Assembly: GCA_002451555.1 (NCBI GenBank)
Contig: DKCU01000073.1
Span: 1 to 12,477, forward strand
DNA: 12,477 nucleotides
Direction: 5' to 3'
Source of the DNA: Candidatus Segatella albertsiae
Lineage (GTDB): Bacteria; Bacteroidota; Bacteroidia; Bacteroidales; Bacteroidaceae
Part shown: positions 1 through 6,812 of the stretch, one piece after another
Layout: each line of letters opens with the position of its first letter
Numbering within the stretch: position 1 is the stretch's first letter
Position numbers and translations under genes: made by a program
The notes under the pieces: model-generated
What the model was told of the DNA's origin: nothing
Seen by the model: only the letters and a program-made list of their open reading frames with translations
Database searches by the model: none

Positions 1-46
1 CCCCACGGACCTACTTAGAAATACAAAACATATAAAAGCAATATAC

Positions 47-1093
47 ATGCATCAGTTCAATTATAAAGATACGCCAAAGAATTTGCTAACACCTTCCATT
101 GTCTGCCAAATTGCTGCCCTTCACGAATACAAGGGCAAACAAGACCTCTATATCTCAGCTAAGGCAGATATCCTATCTGTCCTATTGGAAATTGCAAAGA
201 TACAGAGCACCAAAGCATCTAATAGCATAGAGGGTATCTATACCTCCGACGAGCGTCTTCATGCCCTTGTCGTCGAAAAAGCCGAGCCACGAAGTCGCTC
301 AGAAGAAGAAATTGCTGGTTACCGAGAAGTACTCACCACTATCCACGAAAACTATGAGTATATCCCTATGCGTCCCAACAATCTGCTGCAGCTGCACCGT
401 GACCTTTACTCTTTTGGAGGTAAAGAAGCTGGTGGACGATTCAAAAATACAGACAACATCATCGCAGAAACAGACCAAGAGGGAAAAGAGCACATTAGAT
501 TTAAGCCTGTTCCAGCATTCCAAACACCAGAAGCAATAGAAGACCTCTGTCAAGCATTCAACGAAGCCTTGGAGAAGAGCGAATATGATGCCTTGTTGCT
601 CATTCCAATGTTTGTGCTCGACTTTCTTTCCATCCATCCCTTCAATGACGGCAATGGTCGCATGAGTCGCTTGCTCACACTCCTCCTACTCTATCGTTGT
701 GGCTACATTGTGGGCAAATACATCAGTATTGAAATGCTCATAGAGAAGTCGAAGGAAACCTATTACGAAGCTTTGAAAGCGAGTTCAATAGGATGGCATG
801 AGAACGAGAACGACTATCAGCCCTTTGTAAGCTATTACCTTGGCATCATCCTAAAAGCTTACCAAGAGTTTCAAGACAGAGTAGAGCACTTGCATGGCAA
901 GACACTTTCGAAGGCAGAGCGTATCAAAGCAGTCTTCCAAAAGAGATTGGGCAAAATCACCAAGAACGACATCTCTACTTTTTGTCCAGACATCAGCATC
1001 AGTACCATCGAACGAACTTTAAAGGAAATGGTAGATGCTGGAGAAATACAAAAAATTGGAAAAGGAAGAGGTACAGGATATATTGTCAAATAA
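47..1093 (+). CDS. Fic/DOC family protein (probable AMP-transferase) with C-terminal winged helix
   Basis: 348 residues. The core Fic motif HPFNDGNGRMSR is intact at residues 197-208: the catalytic His197, the acidic metal ligand Asp201, the Gly-Asn-Gly phosphate loop and Arg208. Fic enzymes usually transfer AMP from ATP to a hydroxyl side chain of a target protein. An SxxxEG motif (Ser58, Glu62, Gly63) in the N-terminal helical region matches the inhibitory helix of Fic proteins, in which the Glu blocks ATP binding, so activity is probably self-restrained. Residues about 290-345 look like a winged helix (KNDISTFCPDISISTIERTLKEM, then a basic glycine-rich wing), suggesting DNA binding or autoregulation. 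The ATG at 47 is preceded by an A-rich leader without a clear Shine-Dalgarno, normal for Bacteroidota. No partner antitoxin gene is visible. The target is unknown. The assignment to Fic is firm; the AMPylation activity is inferred from the intact motif. Confidence 0.93.
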   Translation: MHQFNYKDTPKNLLTPSIVCQIAALHEYKGKQDLYISAKADILSVLLEIAKIQSTKASNSIEGIYTSDERLHALVVEKAEPRSRSEEEIAGYREVLTTIHENYEYIPMRPNNLLQLHRDLYSFGGKEAGGRFKNTDNIIAETDQEGKEHIRFKPVPAFQTPEAIEDLCQAFNEALEKSEYDALLLIPMFVLDFLSIHPFNDGNGRMSRLLTLLLLYRCGYIVGKYISIEMLIEKSKETYYEALKASSIGWHENENDYQPFVSYYLGIILKAYQEFQDRVEHLHGKTLSKAERIKAVFQKRLGKITKNDISTFCPDISISTIERTLKEMVDAGEIQKIGKGRGTGYIVK

Positions 1094-1110
1094 AAGTATC
1101 CTCCACCTCT

Positions 1111-1186
1111 TTTCTGCCTCATTTCCGATTTATCTGCCTCATTTTTGCATCAAATGAGGCAGATAAATCCATTTTTGGGCAGATAA
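1111..1186. repeat. Symmetric four-site inverted repeat downstream of the Fic gene
   Basis: Four copies of a TCTGCC/GGCAGA core are arranged with exact two-fold symmetry around position 1148: CTGCC at 1114 and 1134 in one orientation, GGCAG at 1158 and 1178 in the other. Copies within each pair are 20 bases apart, about two helical turns. The inner pair forms a perfect 18-bp stem; the outer pair matches only around the core. The spacing would suit a multi-site protein-binding element, but a hairpin or terminator role is also possible. Binding by the Fic winged helix is speculation. Confidence 0.6.
1127..1176 (+). terminator. Probable intrinsic terminator of the Fic gene
   Basis: A perfect 18-bp inverted repeat (1127-1144 with 1152-1169) encloses a 7-base loop and is followed by CATTTTT at 1170-1176. 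It starts 33 bases after the Fic stop codon. The stem is long but AT-rich, and the T run is short, so termination is likely rather than certain. It is the inner part of the larger four-site repeat. Confidence 0.55.
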
Positions 1187-1285
1187 TTGCGAAAATAATT
1201 GTAATCTTATCTCTAACAACAGGGAATTACACCACATTTTTGAAAAATTCTCTTCTTTTTTGATACATCTTTCCAAAATAATCAC

Positions 1286-1293
1286 TATCTTTG
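1286..1293 (+). promoter_or_regulatory. Bacteroidota -7 promoter box (TATCTTTG)
   Basis: TATCTTTG fits the TAnnTTTG consensus read by the primary sigma factor of Bacteroidota. A TTTG at 1259-1262 could serve as the -33 element, although the 23-base gap is a little wide. The box predicts transcription from about 1300 rightward, directly into a stretch with no coding potential. Confidence 0.6.
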
Positions 1294-1299
1294 CAACCG

Positions 1300-1640
1300 T
1301 AATCCTTGCTGAAAGCCCACAAATGGGCTAAGGTGGGGATACATATACATAAATAAAGGCGTAACTGACGCTTTGGTTTTGACTGGTTAGAACTTCGCAA
1401 CTTCAAACAAGTTGTCAAAAACAAAGCAATGGGGACGCCTCACAGGGTGTATTATATAACAGCCTTCATTGGCTTCGAACATTATTGTTCGTTGGTAGGG
1501 AGGACGAATTATATACACATTCACGTGGGGCTTTCGGCATTGCTCGTTTCGACGTCCTGAGCAACGCAAGCGTATTATTGCAGGATTGCACAAAATTGGC
1601 AGTGAGTTACAAGCTGTTTGCTGCTAATTTTTAGCAACCT
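1300..1640 (+). ncRNA. Candidate structured non-coding RNA or repeat element
   Basis: No credible protein is encoded here on either strand, yet the stretch has a promoter box just upstream and a strong hairpin just downstream. It is dense in stems: 1314-1319 with 1324-1329 (six pairs, CAAA loop); 1359-1362 with 1368-1371; a long stem 1370-1383 with 1414-1427 (13 of 14 pairs), which contains 1398-1403 with 1409-1414 in its loop; 1435-1439 with 1446-1450; 1476-1481 with 1486-1491 (CGAACA, TTAT loop); 1501-1506 with 1553-1558; and 1540-1545 with 1559-1564. The stem at 1370 competes with the small hairpin at 1359. From memory, very similar segments recur in Bacteroides and Prevotella genomes, often mis-annotated as short hypothetical proteins, but I cannot confirm this. 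I do not recognise a named RNA family. Ends are approximate. Confidence 0.5.
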
Positions 1641-1644
1641 TCGT

Positions 1645-1715
1645 ACAAAAAACAGCCGATACCATGCGAAAGTTGATGCTTTTAAGTATGTTTTCGCACA
1701 TTATCGGCTATTTTC
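1645..1715 (-). terminator. Long hairpin terminator of the minus-strand ATPase, possibly bidirectional
   Basis: AGCCGATA (1654-1661) pairs with TATCGGCT (1702-1709). After a 3x3 internal loop, TGCGAAA (1665-1671) pairs with TTTCGCA (1692-1698). Read on the minus strand, the hairpin begins 14 bases after the ATPase stop codon and is followed by G then six T, a good intrinsic terminator. On the plus strand it is followed by ATTTTCT, so it may also stop transcription from the candidate non-coding RNA that converges on it. Confidence 0.75.
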
Positions 1716-1723
1716 TATACCAA

Positions 1724-3118
1724 CTAAACCTTCATCACATCACTCGGCAAGAATATATTCATACATTCACCTCCATGAACAGGAGACTCCTTTAAGAATA
1801 GCACAAGATGAACTTCCTGCCCTTTCTTTACAAAAGGCAAGTACTTAGCTTTCTGCTCCAAAACAGCCATAAGCCTATCAGCATCTTCATCATGCGTCCA
1901 TTTACATTCACCTATCAAGATATGTTTCTTGTCAATGGACTCTGCCACAACATCCAACTCAACCATCTTGCCATCCTTGTCTTCTGGTGGAAAGATCTTA
2001 CCCCACCAACGAGATGCGACATTATAGGCTACGCCATCTATAATGTTGCCACTAACATATTGACGACAAAGCAATTCCCAACATTGACCTATAAACTGTG
2101 GAAGTTGAGCCCGAATCACTTGCAGCACGACATCTATCCTTCCTAATTCCAATACGGAACGATAAGGCACAATAAACTGATAATGAAAGCGCAATAGGGA
2201 ATCATTGATGTGATAAAGTCCTTTCTTACTTTTCTTAGGGCTCTCACCAAAAGGAACCTCTCGATTAACATAGCCGAGATCTCGTAACTTACTTAAAGGC
2301 TCAGAAATCGTACTGCTGTCTTTACCTGCCCTGGTTGCAATTTCAGATAATTTGTTGGCACCATTGCCAATAATGGTCAGCAAAGTAGATGCTTGCACCG
2401 TATCCCTCATATCATCACGAAGTAGGCGTTGAGGTTCTTCTATCAAAGGGCCCTGAGGATCAAGCAACACCTTGCGAATGGCAGTTTCCTTATCTGGATA
2501 ATCCCTACGTAGTTCCCAATAACGAGGCACTCCTCCCCAAATAGCATATTCCTCCACTGCTTGCACTGCATCGCATTCCATTGCCATACTCATATATTGG
2601 GCAGGAATAGGCTGCATCTTAATAATTTCATTGGCAAGACCATAGAGTGGTGACTGTCGGTTGAGCACATACCCATGCATCAACTGCTGTGAAGAACCGC
2701 ACAATATCAAGTCAAATTTCAATATTTTCTCATTTAAGAGTTTCTGAATGATGGAAGGAAGTGCATCACAACTTTTTACCAAATAAGGAAATTCATCCAA
2801 GCAGACTAACATACGCTCAGAGAGCTGATTGTTGAAACTTCTAAACAAAGTTTCCCAATCTGGGTAAATCACCTTGTCAAAACCATCTATGACAGAAGCG
2901 ACAACTTTGGAAAATGCAGCACGTTGAACAGTCTCTGAAGATGTGTCGCTCAAAAAGTAAATCGCCTTATGTCGTGCTTTGACGATGCGTTTGATAAGCT
3001 CTGACTTACCGATTCTACGCCTACCATAAATGACGATAAACTGAGTATCTTCTCTATGGAGAGCTTCGTTTATTCGTTCTAATTCTGCCTCTCTATCTAT
3101 TAGTTTCTTAAACTCCAT
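1724..3118 (-). CDS. AAA-type ATPase with C-terminal PD-(D/E)XK-like (DUF234-type) domain
   Basis: 464 residues from the ATG at 3118. The Walker A motif GRRRIGKS is at residues 32-39, and Walker B is MLVCLDEF with Asp108 and Glu109. A CGSS sensor-like motif follows at about 141-144. Residues about 245-295 resemble a winged helix (NKLSEIATRAGKDSSTISEPL). The C-terminal part contains ELDVV (Asp389) and GECKW (Glu404, Lys406), spaced as in PD-(D/E)XK nuclease-fold domains. This architecture matches the archaeal-type ATPase/DUF234 group, which is present in many copies in Bacteroidales; its cellular role is not established, and DNA-related or defence roles are guesses. The frame is open up to 3196, but a promoter box at 3147-3154 lies inside that extension, and GAGG precedes the ATG at 3118, so the shorter start is preferred. 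It is transcribed away from the remnant of a similar gene and ends at a strong terminator. Confidence 0.88.
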   Translation of the reverse strand: MEFKKLIDREAELERINEALHREDTQFIVIYGRRRIGKSELIKRIVKARHKAIYFLSDTSSETVQRAAFSKVVASVIDGFDKVIYPDWETLFRSFNNQLSERMLVCLDEFPYLVKSCDALPSIIQKLLNEKILKFDLILCGSSQQLMHGYVLNRQSPLYGLANEIIKMQPIPAQYMSMAMECDAVQAVEEYAIWGGVPRYWELRRDYPDKETAIRKVLLDPQGPLIEEPQRLLRDDMRDTVQASTLLTIIGNGANKLSEIATRAGKDSSTISEPLSKLRDLGYVNREVPFGESPKKSKKGLYHINDSLLRFHYQFIVPYRSVLELGRIDVVLQVIRAQLPQFIGQCWELLCRQYVSGNIIDGVAYNVASRWWGKIFPPEDKDGKMVELDVVAESIDKKHILIGECKWTHDEDADRLMAVLEQKAKYLPFVKKGQEVHLVLFLKESPVHGGECMNIFLPSDVMKV

Positions 3119-3146
3119 AAGCCTCACGTTAAAAAAATATCCTGCA

Positions 3147-3154
3147 CAAAGATA
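3147..3154 (-). promoter_or_regulatory. -7 promoter box of the AAA ATPase gene (minus strand TATCTTTG)
   Basis: Plus-strand CAAAGATA reads TATCTTTG on the minus strand, matching TAnnTTTG, about 29 bases before the chosen ATG. A second copy of the same box lies at 3163-3170. The first box sits in a 13-base palindrome (AAAGAT-A-ATCTTT, 3148-3160), which could also be an operator. Confidence 0.6.
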
Positions 3155-3227
3155 ATCTTTTTCAAAGATATTTCCAATTATCTGATAATCATACATATAT
3201 TTATTATTAAAGTTTAACCATTTTCAA

Positions 3228-3558
3228 CTATTCCTTAAACAAATCATCCGCCACCACCTCACTCTGCACACGATTCCAATAAGCATTGTGAACTACACCA
3301 TAAGTCGTAACCATGGTAAGATGTATCGCCTTGCGACGAGTAATCGAATCGCTAAAACGAGCTATCTTATGTCGAAGTACGGCATCATAATCCTTATCTA
3401 TGGCAAACTCTTTCTGCGAGAATTTCATCTCGCAGAGATTGATGGTATTGTCTGCTCTTTCTATCAGCATGTCGATTTGTGCCCCTTCACCATAAATAGG
3501 GTCATCCTTTATATGCTTCCCGCAACTCTGCTTGTTGTTTCTTTCTGCCTATTAACAT
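3228..3558 (-). pseudogene. Remnant of a second AAA ATPase (DUF4143/nuclease-type C terminus) with internal deletion
   Basis: Reading leftward, the ATG at 3558 starts MLIGRKKQQAELREAYKG and then hits a stop. This is the usual opening of Bacteroidales AAA ATPases, just before the Walker A region. In a second frame, open leftward from about 3550, the sequence DDPIYGEGAQID, then INLCEMKFS and finally VQSEVVADDLF corresponds to the C-terminal PD-(D/E)XK-like domain of the same group (GAQID and the E-x-K of CEMK). The two pieces meet at about 3505-3512 and are out of frame, so the whole ATPase centre (several hundred residues in intact relatives) is missing. The start is well equipped: AAGGAGG at 3573-3567, eight bases before the ATG, and a TATCTTTG promoter box further up. 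The remnant ends at the TAG at 3230-3228. An 80-residue piece beginning at Met 3470 could still be translated but lacks any ATPase motif. Confidence 0.8.
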
Positions 3559-3604
3559 GTTATGTACCTCCTTAACTTTTAGATTTTACTCATTTTTACG
3601 GACG

Positions 3605-3612
3605 CAAAGATA
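3605..3612 (-). promoter_or_regulatory. -7 promoter box of the ATPase remnant (minus strand TATCTTTG)
   Basis: Plus-strand CAAAGATA reads TATCTTTG on the minus strand, about 47 bases before the ATG of the broken gene. The -33 region falls within the left arm of the inverted repeat at 3625-3674, so a protein bound there could control this promoter. Confidence 0.6.
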
Positions 3613-3624
3613 AGCATATTTCAT

Positions 3625-3674
3625 TTATAATTGTCGGAAATTGCATTTTTTAACCCATTTTCCGACAATTATAA
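3625..3674. repeat. Perfect 16-bp inverted repeat, possible operator
   Basis: TTATAATTGTCGGAAA (3625-3640) and its exact reverse complement (3659-3674) flank an 18-base AT-rich spacer. Neither arm is followed by a clear T run, which argues against a simple terminator. The left arm covers the expected -33 position of the minus-strand promoter, so a repressor site is the more attractive reading. A trace of a small mobile element is an alternative. Confidence 0.65.
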
Positions 3675-3675
3675 C

Positions 3676-3733
3676 TTCCCTTATATACATATTTATATAG
3701 GGGAAATATAGGTTATATAGGGGAAAATATAGG
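3676..3733. repeat. Tandem 20/21-bp direct repeat with overlapping hairpin
   Basis: TTATATAGGGGAAATATAGG (3693-3712) is followed directly by a 21-base copy with one extra A (3713-3733). The first copy also forms the right arm of a 12-position inverted repeat (3676-3687 with 3694-3705, one G-T pair). The block lies in the 349-base gene-free gap between the minus-strand remnant and the phosphoesterase gene. From 3734 to the promoter box at 3852 I see nothing definite. Confidence 0.6.
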
Positions 3734-3851
3734 AGGCAGCAAGTAAATATAGAGGGAATATTGAAGAGGATAAGGCATGAGCAAAGAAGGTGAAGAATCT
3801 AATTTTAGCAAACTTTACACCATTTTCTGCTACACTCTGAGAAAAATAACG

Positions 3852-3859
3852 TAACTTTG
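3852..3859 (+). promoter_or_regulatory. -7 promoter box of the phosphoesterase-cutC operon (TAACTTTG)
   Basis: TAACTTTG matches TAnnTTTG and lies 48 bases before the ATG at 3908. The -33 element is weak. Because the box covers the TTG at 3857, that upstream start codon cannot be the translation start of a transcript made here. Confidence 0.7.
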
Positions 3860-3907
3860 CAACGAATATCCTATCAAAATGAGAGGATATACAGCAAAAA
3901 GACAGAG

Positions 3908-5758
3908 ATGCAAAAGAAAAACTTATATAATGGAATCATAGCTCTCGTGGCTTGCCTGGTCATGGGAGTGGGAATCACGATGGCAGTGAGACATCAGAAT
4001 GATGACGCTGCTATCCAGCACCCCGATGCCCAAACTGTGGCAAAGGCTGTGGCACAATATGCCGCCAACCTGAAGGCTCAGCAGAAAACACTGGTAAAAA
4101 AAACAAATCCTGCAACTCCTATCAAGGAAATAGACTTCAACATCAGCGGTACGCTCAAAGATACAGAGGATAAACCGATGGCTGACGTTATCGTGAGCGA
4201 TGGATATACCTGCGTGAAGACCGACTCGCTCGGTCAATACCACTTCAAACGAAATCGATTGGCAAGATTCATTTATTACTCAGTTCCTGCCGACTGCCAG
4301 GTGCCTACCCACTCCGAGAGCGACCATACCGCACACTTCTATCTCCCTGTTTCAGCCAACCAAAAGGTATATGACTTCACCCTCACTCGCCTACCTAACG
4401 GCAAGGAGAAGAAATACAAGATGATTGTCATCGGCGACCCTCAGGTTACCAACGCCTTCAGTCCTTACTATACTTCACCCGACGACAACCCTGTGAAGAA
4501 AAGCGACGTGGAGCGATTCACGACCCAGACGATGAAGGACATCAAGCAAACCATCCGAAACCTTCCGAATGGCACACCTGTATATGGACTCAGCATGGGC
4601 GATGACGTGCAGTATTACGGTGGTTACAATGAGCAACTGGAGCGTCAAATCCGTGAGGCCTTAGGTTCTTCGGAGATGCGTCTCTTCTCAGTAATAGGAA
4701 ACCATGACCAAGACGGAAAGGCTCTCTACAAGCGCAAGTGGGAGGAGAGTTTCGGTCCTACCGATTACTCCTTCGACCGAGGTGACGAGCACTACGTCTG
4801 CATCAACAACTGCTTCTTCACCAAGGGCAAGGCTTATTACTCCCCTGGAGAACTCCATGAGACACAAGTGCGTTGGCTCAAACAAGACCTGGAGCTTACT
4901 CCGAAGAACAAGAAGGTGATACTCTGCTATCACATCCCGTTCACCTTTGGCAATACACCGTTCAAGAACGCCAAGCCTGTGGGCATCGAGAGCGAGAAGG
5001 GACATTATGCTTCCTCCCGTCTTTCTTCCTTGCTCGCCCTCCTGGAGCAATTCGAGGGTGGATACGAACTTTTCTGCGGGCACACCCACTTCGCCATCAA
5101 CCACGAAATCAGCTACGAGGGCAAGCAGATGATGGAGCATTGCCATGCTGCCGCTTGTGGCAACATTTGGCAATCGAACATCAACATCTGCGGCACACCG
5201 AATGGATATTATGTCTATACATTCGATGGCACTCGCCTATCGGATTGCTACTACAAGGGCACCTTCTGGGATGCCTCCAAGCAGATGACCATCTTCCGCG
5301 CCCAAACCGACTTCAATGGCGAGTCATACGCAGAAGACTGGGCTCTACCGAAAGAGAAGAATGTATTGATAGCCAACGTATTCAATGCCGATAGCCGATG
5401 GAAGATATATGCCATCGAGGATGGCAAGGAATATCCGATGCATCGCATCAGCAGCAAGGGGCAGGATGCCTTTGCCACGGGCTATCACCACAAGTACAGC
5501 CAGTCGGTATCCTTCCGTTTTGTAAGCAAGCAGAATGGTTACCTCATCATGAACCACCTCTATTATTACGAGCCGAAGAACCCTGAGGCTCACATCACCA
5601 TCAAGGCCATTGACCCATACGGCCATACCTATACGAGCAGTAGTTCTGAGACCATCTCAGAGCCTTTCGCCAACTTCGCCCACTATTATAGAAGTGAGCT
5701 AAACACTAGCAAACGTGAAGAAAATACAAACAAACAAGATGAACAGAGAATACTTTAA
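3908..5758 (+). CDS. Exported calcineurin-like metallophosphoesterase (MetallophosN-Metallophos-MetallophosC type)
   Basis: 616 residues from the ATG at 3908. A hydrophobic segment at residues 8-27 is a signal peptide or membrane anchor; its LVAC resembles a lipobox but sits in mid-helix, so lipidation is doubtful. Residues about 75-165 form a beta-rich N-terminal domain of carboxypeptidase-regulatory type (ISGTLKDTEDKPMADVIVSDG). The catalytic domain follows with dinuclear metal ligands: GDPQ (Asp177; Gln179 where many relatives have His), GDD (232-233), GNHD (264-267), His342 in CYHIPF, and GHTH (391-394). A C-terminal beta domain completes the protein. Such enzymes hydrolyse phosphomono- or diesters; the substrate here is unknown, and the periplasm is the likely site. 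The next gene, cutC, overlaps its end by 20 bases, so the two are co-transcribed and probably translationally coupled. The frame is open from a TTG at 3857, but that codon is inside the promoter box. Confidence 0.9.
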   Translation: MQKKNLYNGIIALVACLVMGVGITMAVRHQNDDAAIQHPDAQTVAKAVAQYAANLKAQQKTLVKKTNPATPIKEIDFNISGTLKDTEDKPMADVIVSDGYTCVKTDSLGQYHFKRNRLARFIYYSVPADCQVPTHSESDHTAHFYLPVSANQKVYDFTLTRLPNGKEKKYKMIVIGDPQVTNAFSPYYTSPDDNPVKKSDVERFTTQTMKDIKQTIRNLPNGTPVYGLSMGDDVQYYGGYNEQLERQIREALGSSEMRLFSVIGNHDQDGKALYKRKWEESFGPTDYSFDRGDEHYVCINNCFFTKGKAYYSPGELHETQVRWLKQDLELTPKNKKVILCYHIPFTFGNTPFKNAKPVGIESEKGHYASSRLSSLLALLEQFEGGYELFCGHTHFAINHEISYEGKQMMEHCHAAACGNIWQSNINICGTPNGYYVYTFDGTRLSDCYYKGTFWDASKQMTIFRAQTDFNGESYAEDWALPKEKNVLIANVFNADSRWKIYAIEDGKEYPMHRISSKGQDAFATGYHHKYSQSVSFRFVSKQNGYLIMNHLYYYEPKNPEAHITIKAIDPYGHTYTSSSSETISEPFANFAHYYRSELNTSKREENTNKQDEQRIL

Positions 5759-6533
5759 GTTTGAAGTATGCGCCAACAGCGTGGAGAGTTGCTTGGCAGC
5801 ACAGGAAGGTGGTGCCGACCGAGTGGAACTCTGTGCTGGCATTCCTGAGGGAGGTACTACCCCATCGTATGGCGAAATCAAAGTTGCCAGAAAGTTACTC
5901 AACAAGACGAAACTCCATGTAATCATCCGACCTCGTGGCGGCGACTTTCTCTATGCGTCTTTGGAATTGGAGCGTATGGAGGAAGACATCCGTATGTGCC
6001 GTGAGTTAGGCGTGGATGGCGTGGTCATCGGATGTCTCACTTCTGATGGTGAAGTCGATATGGAGATGAATCGTCGATTGATTGCCTTAGCTAAGGACGA
6101 TGCCAGCAGTTGGGCGGCATCGGGAAAGAATTTAAATCCGATGACCGTGACTTTCCATCGTGCTTTCGACCGTACCGCCAACCCAATGAAAGCCTTGGAA
6201 GACATCATAGACTTGTGCTGCGACCGTATCCTTACCTCCGGTCAACAACCGAAGGCCATTGACGGAATCCCTCTATTAGCGGAACTAGAGAAGAAAGCAA
6301 AGGGAAGAATCAACTTGCTTGCAGGGAGTGGGGTCAACGAGGAAAATATCCATAAGATATTCGAAGCCACAGACATTCACGAATATCACTTCTCGGCAAG
6401 AGTGAATGTACCAAGCCGTATGAAACACTACAACCATGAGATCTATATGGGAGCCAAGGGGGTAGATGAAAGCAACTCGCTCGTTACCTCAAGAGAGAGA
6501 GTGGAGAATACCATCAAGGCTCTCTTAGGTTAG
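5739..6533 (+). CDS. cutC: CutC family protein (copper homeostasis-associated, TIM-barrel)
   Basis: 264 residues, close to the family length of about 250. Conserved segments are present in order: ADRVELC (26-32), EGGTTPS (37-43), IRPRGGDF (63-70), TFHRAFD (138-144), LTSGQ (165-169), AGSGV (195-199) and FSAR (218-221). These match Escherichia coli CutC closely, apart from a roughly 14-residue insertion around 120-133 before the TFHRAFD strand. The protein is cytoplasmic with no signal peptide. CutC was linked to copper tolerance, but its biochemical reaction is not settled. The ATG at 5739 is preferred; a GTG at 5715 in the same frame would add eight lysine-rich residues with no family match. 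The start lies inside the end of the phosphoesterase gene (20-base overlap). No clear terminator follows. Confidence 0.93.
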   Translation: MNREYFKFEVCANSVESCLAAQEGGADRVELCAGIPEGGTTPSYGEIKVARKLLNKTKLHVIIRPRGGDFLYASLELERMEEDIRMCRELGVDGVVIGCLTSDGEVDMEMNRRLIALAKDDASSWAASGKNLNPMTVTFHRAFDRTANPMKALEDIIDLCCDRILTSGQQPKAIDGIPLLAELEKKAKGRINLLAGSGVNEENIHKIFEATDIHEYHFSARVNVPSRMKHYNHEIYMGAKGVDESNSLVTSRERVENTIKALLG

Positions 6534-6692
6534 TCCTCCATTTGATTTCACGATTTTCACCATGATGATTATTTTACTATTATAACACGATTGTTCTTAA
6601 ACCCTGTACATTACACTTTGTTTCATTTTATCATAAAAACCAACGAATTTATTACAAAAATACATTTTTTATGCAAATAATTGAGCAAAAAT
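6534..6692. other. AT-rich intergenic region, nothing recognised
   Basis: Between the cutC stop and the SusC promoter the sequence is AT-rich and has no plausible gene. A short direct repeat (CACGATT) occurs about 38 bases apart. I see no convincing terminator hairpin for the cutC operon. Confidence 0.5.
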
Positions 6693-6723
6693 TTTGGTCG
6701 TTTAATATATTTTACTAACTTTG
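6693..6723 (+). promoter_or_regulatory. Promoter of the SusC-SusD-lipoprotein operon
   Basis: TTTG at 6693-6696 and TAACTTTG at 6716-6723 are separated by 19 bases, an excellent match to the Bacteroidota -33/-7 consensus. Transcription would start at about 6730, leaving a leader of about 80 bases before the ATG at 6813. Confidence 0.8.
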
Positions 6724-6753
6724 CGGCAAATTAAGTTAAATATTGATTAAAAA

Positions 6754-6782
6754 CTTAAAGTTCTTATCAGTCTTAAAGTTCT
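6754..6782 (+). repeat. Duplicated 11-mer in the SusC leader
   Basis: CTTAAAGTTCT occurs at 6754-6764 and again at 6772-6782, 18 bases apart, within the untranslated leader. The first copy is part of a near-palindrome AACTT-A-AAGTT. It could be a post-transcriptional control site, but chance is possible in such AT-rich sequence. Confidence 0.4.
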
Positions 6783-6812
6783 AGTCAATCACATTTTTTA
6801 AAGAGAGAAGAG

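Noticed and set aside
1387..1593. Short minus-strand open frame of 68 codons in the structured stretch
   Set aside because: It is Cys/Arg-rich without recognisable features and overlaps the strong hairpins; an RNA or repeat explanation fits better.
3119..3196. Longer N terminus for the minus-strand ATPase (start at 3196)
   Set aside because: The extension contains the promoter boxes and does not resemble the family; MEFKKLIDREAEL at 3118 is the usual type of start.
3625..3674. Terminator reading of the 16-bp inverted repeat
   Set aside because: There is no T run after either arm, and no gene ends next to it; it lies between divergent promoters.
3857..3907. Upstream TTG start for the phosphoesterase
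   Set aside because: The codon is inside the TAACTTTG promoter box, so it would not be on the transcript; the ATG at 3908 directly precedes the signal peptide.
4688..5173. Minus-strand open frame of 161 codons inside the phosphoesterase gene
   Set aside because: It lies antisense to a well-supported gene, has no family features and no promoter; it is an antisense shadow.
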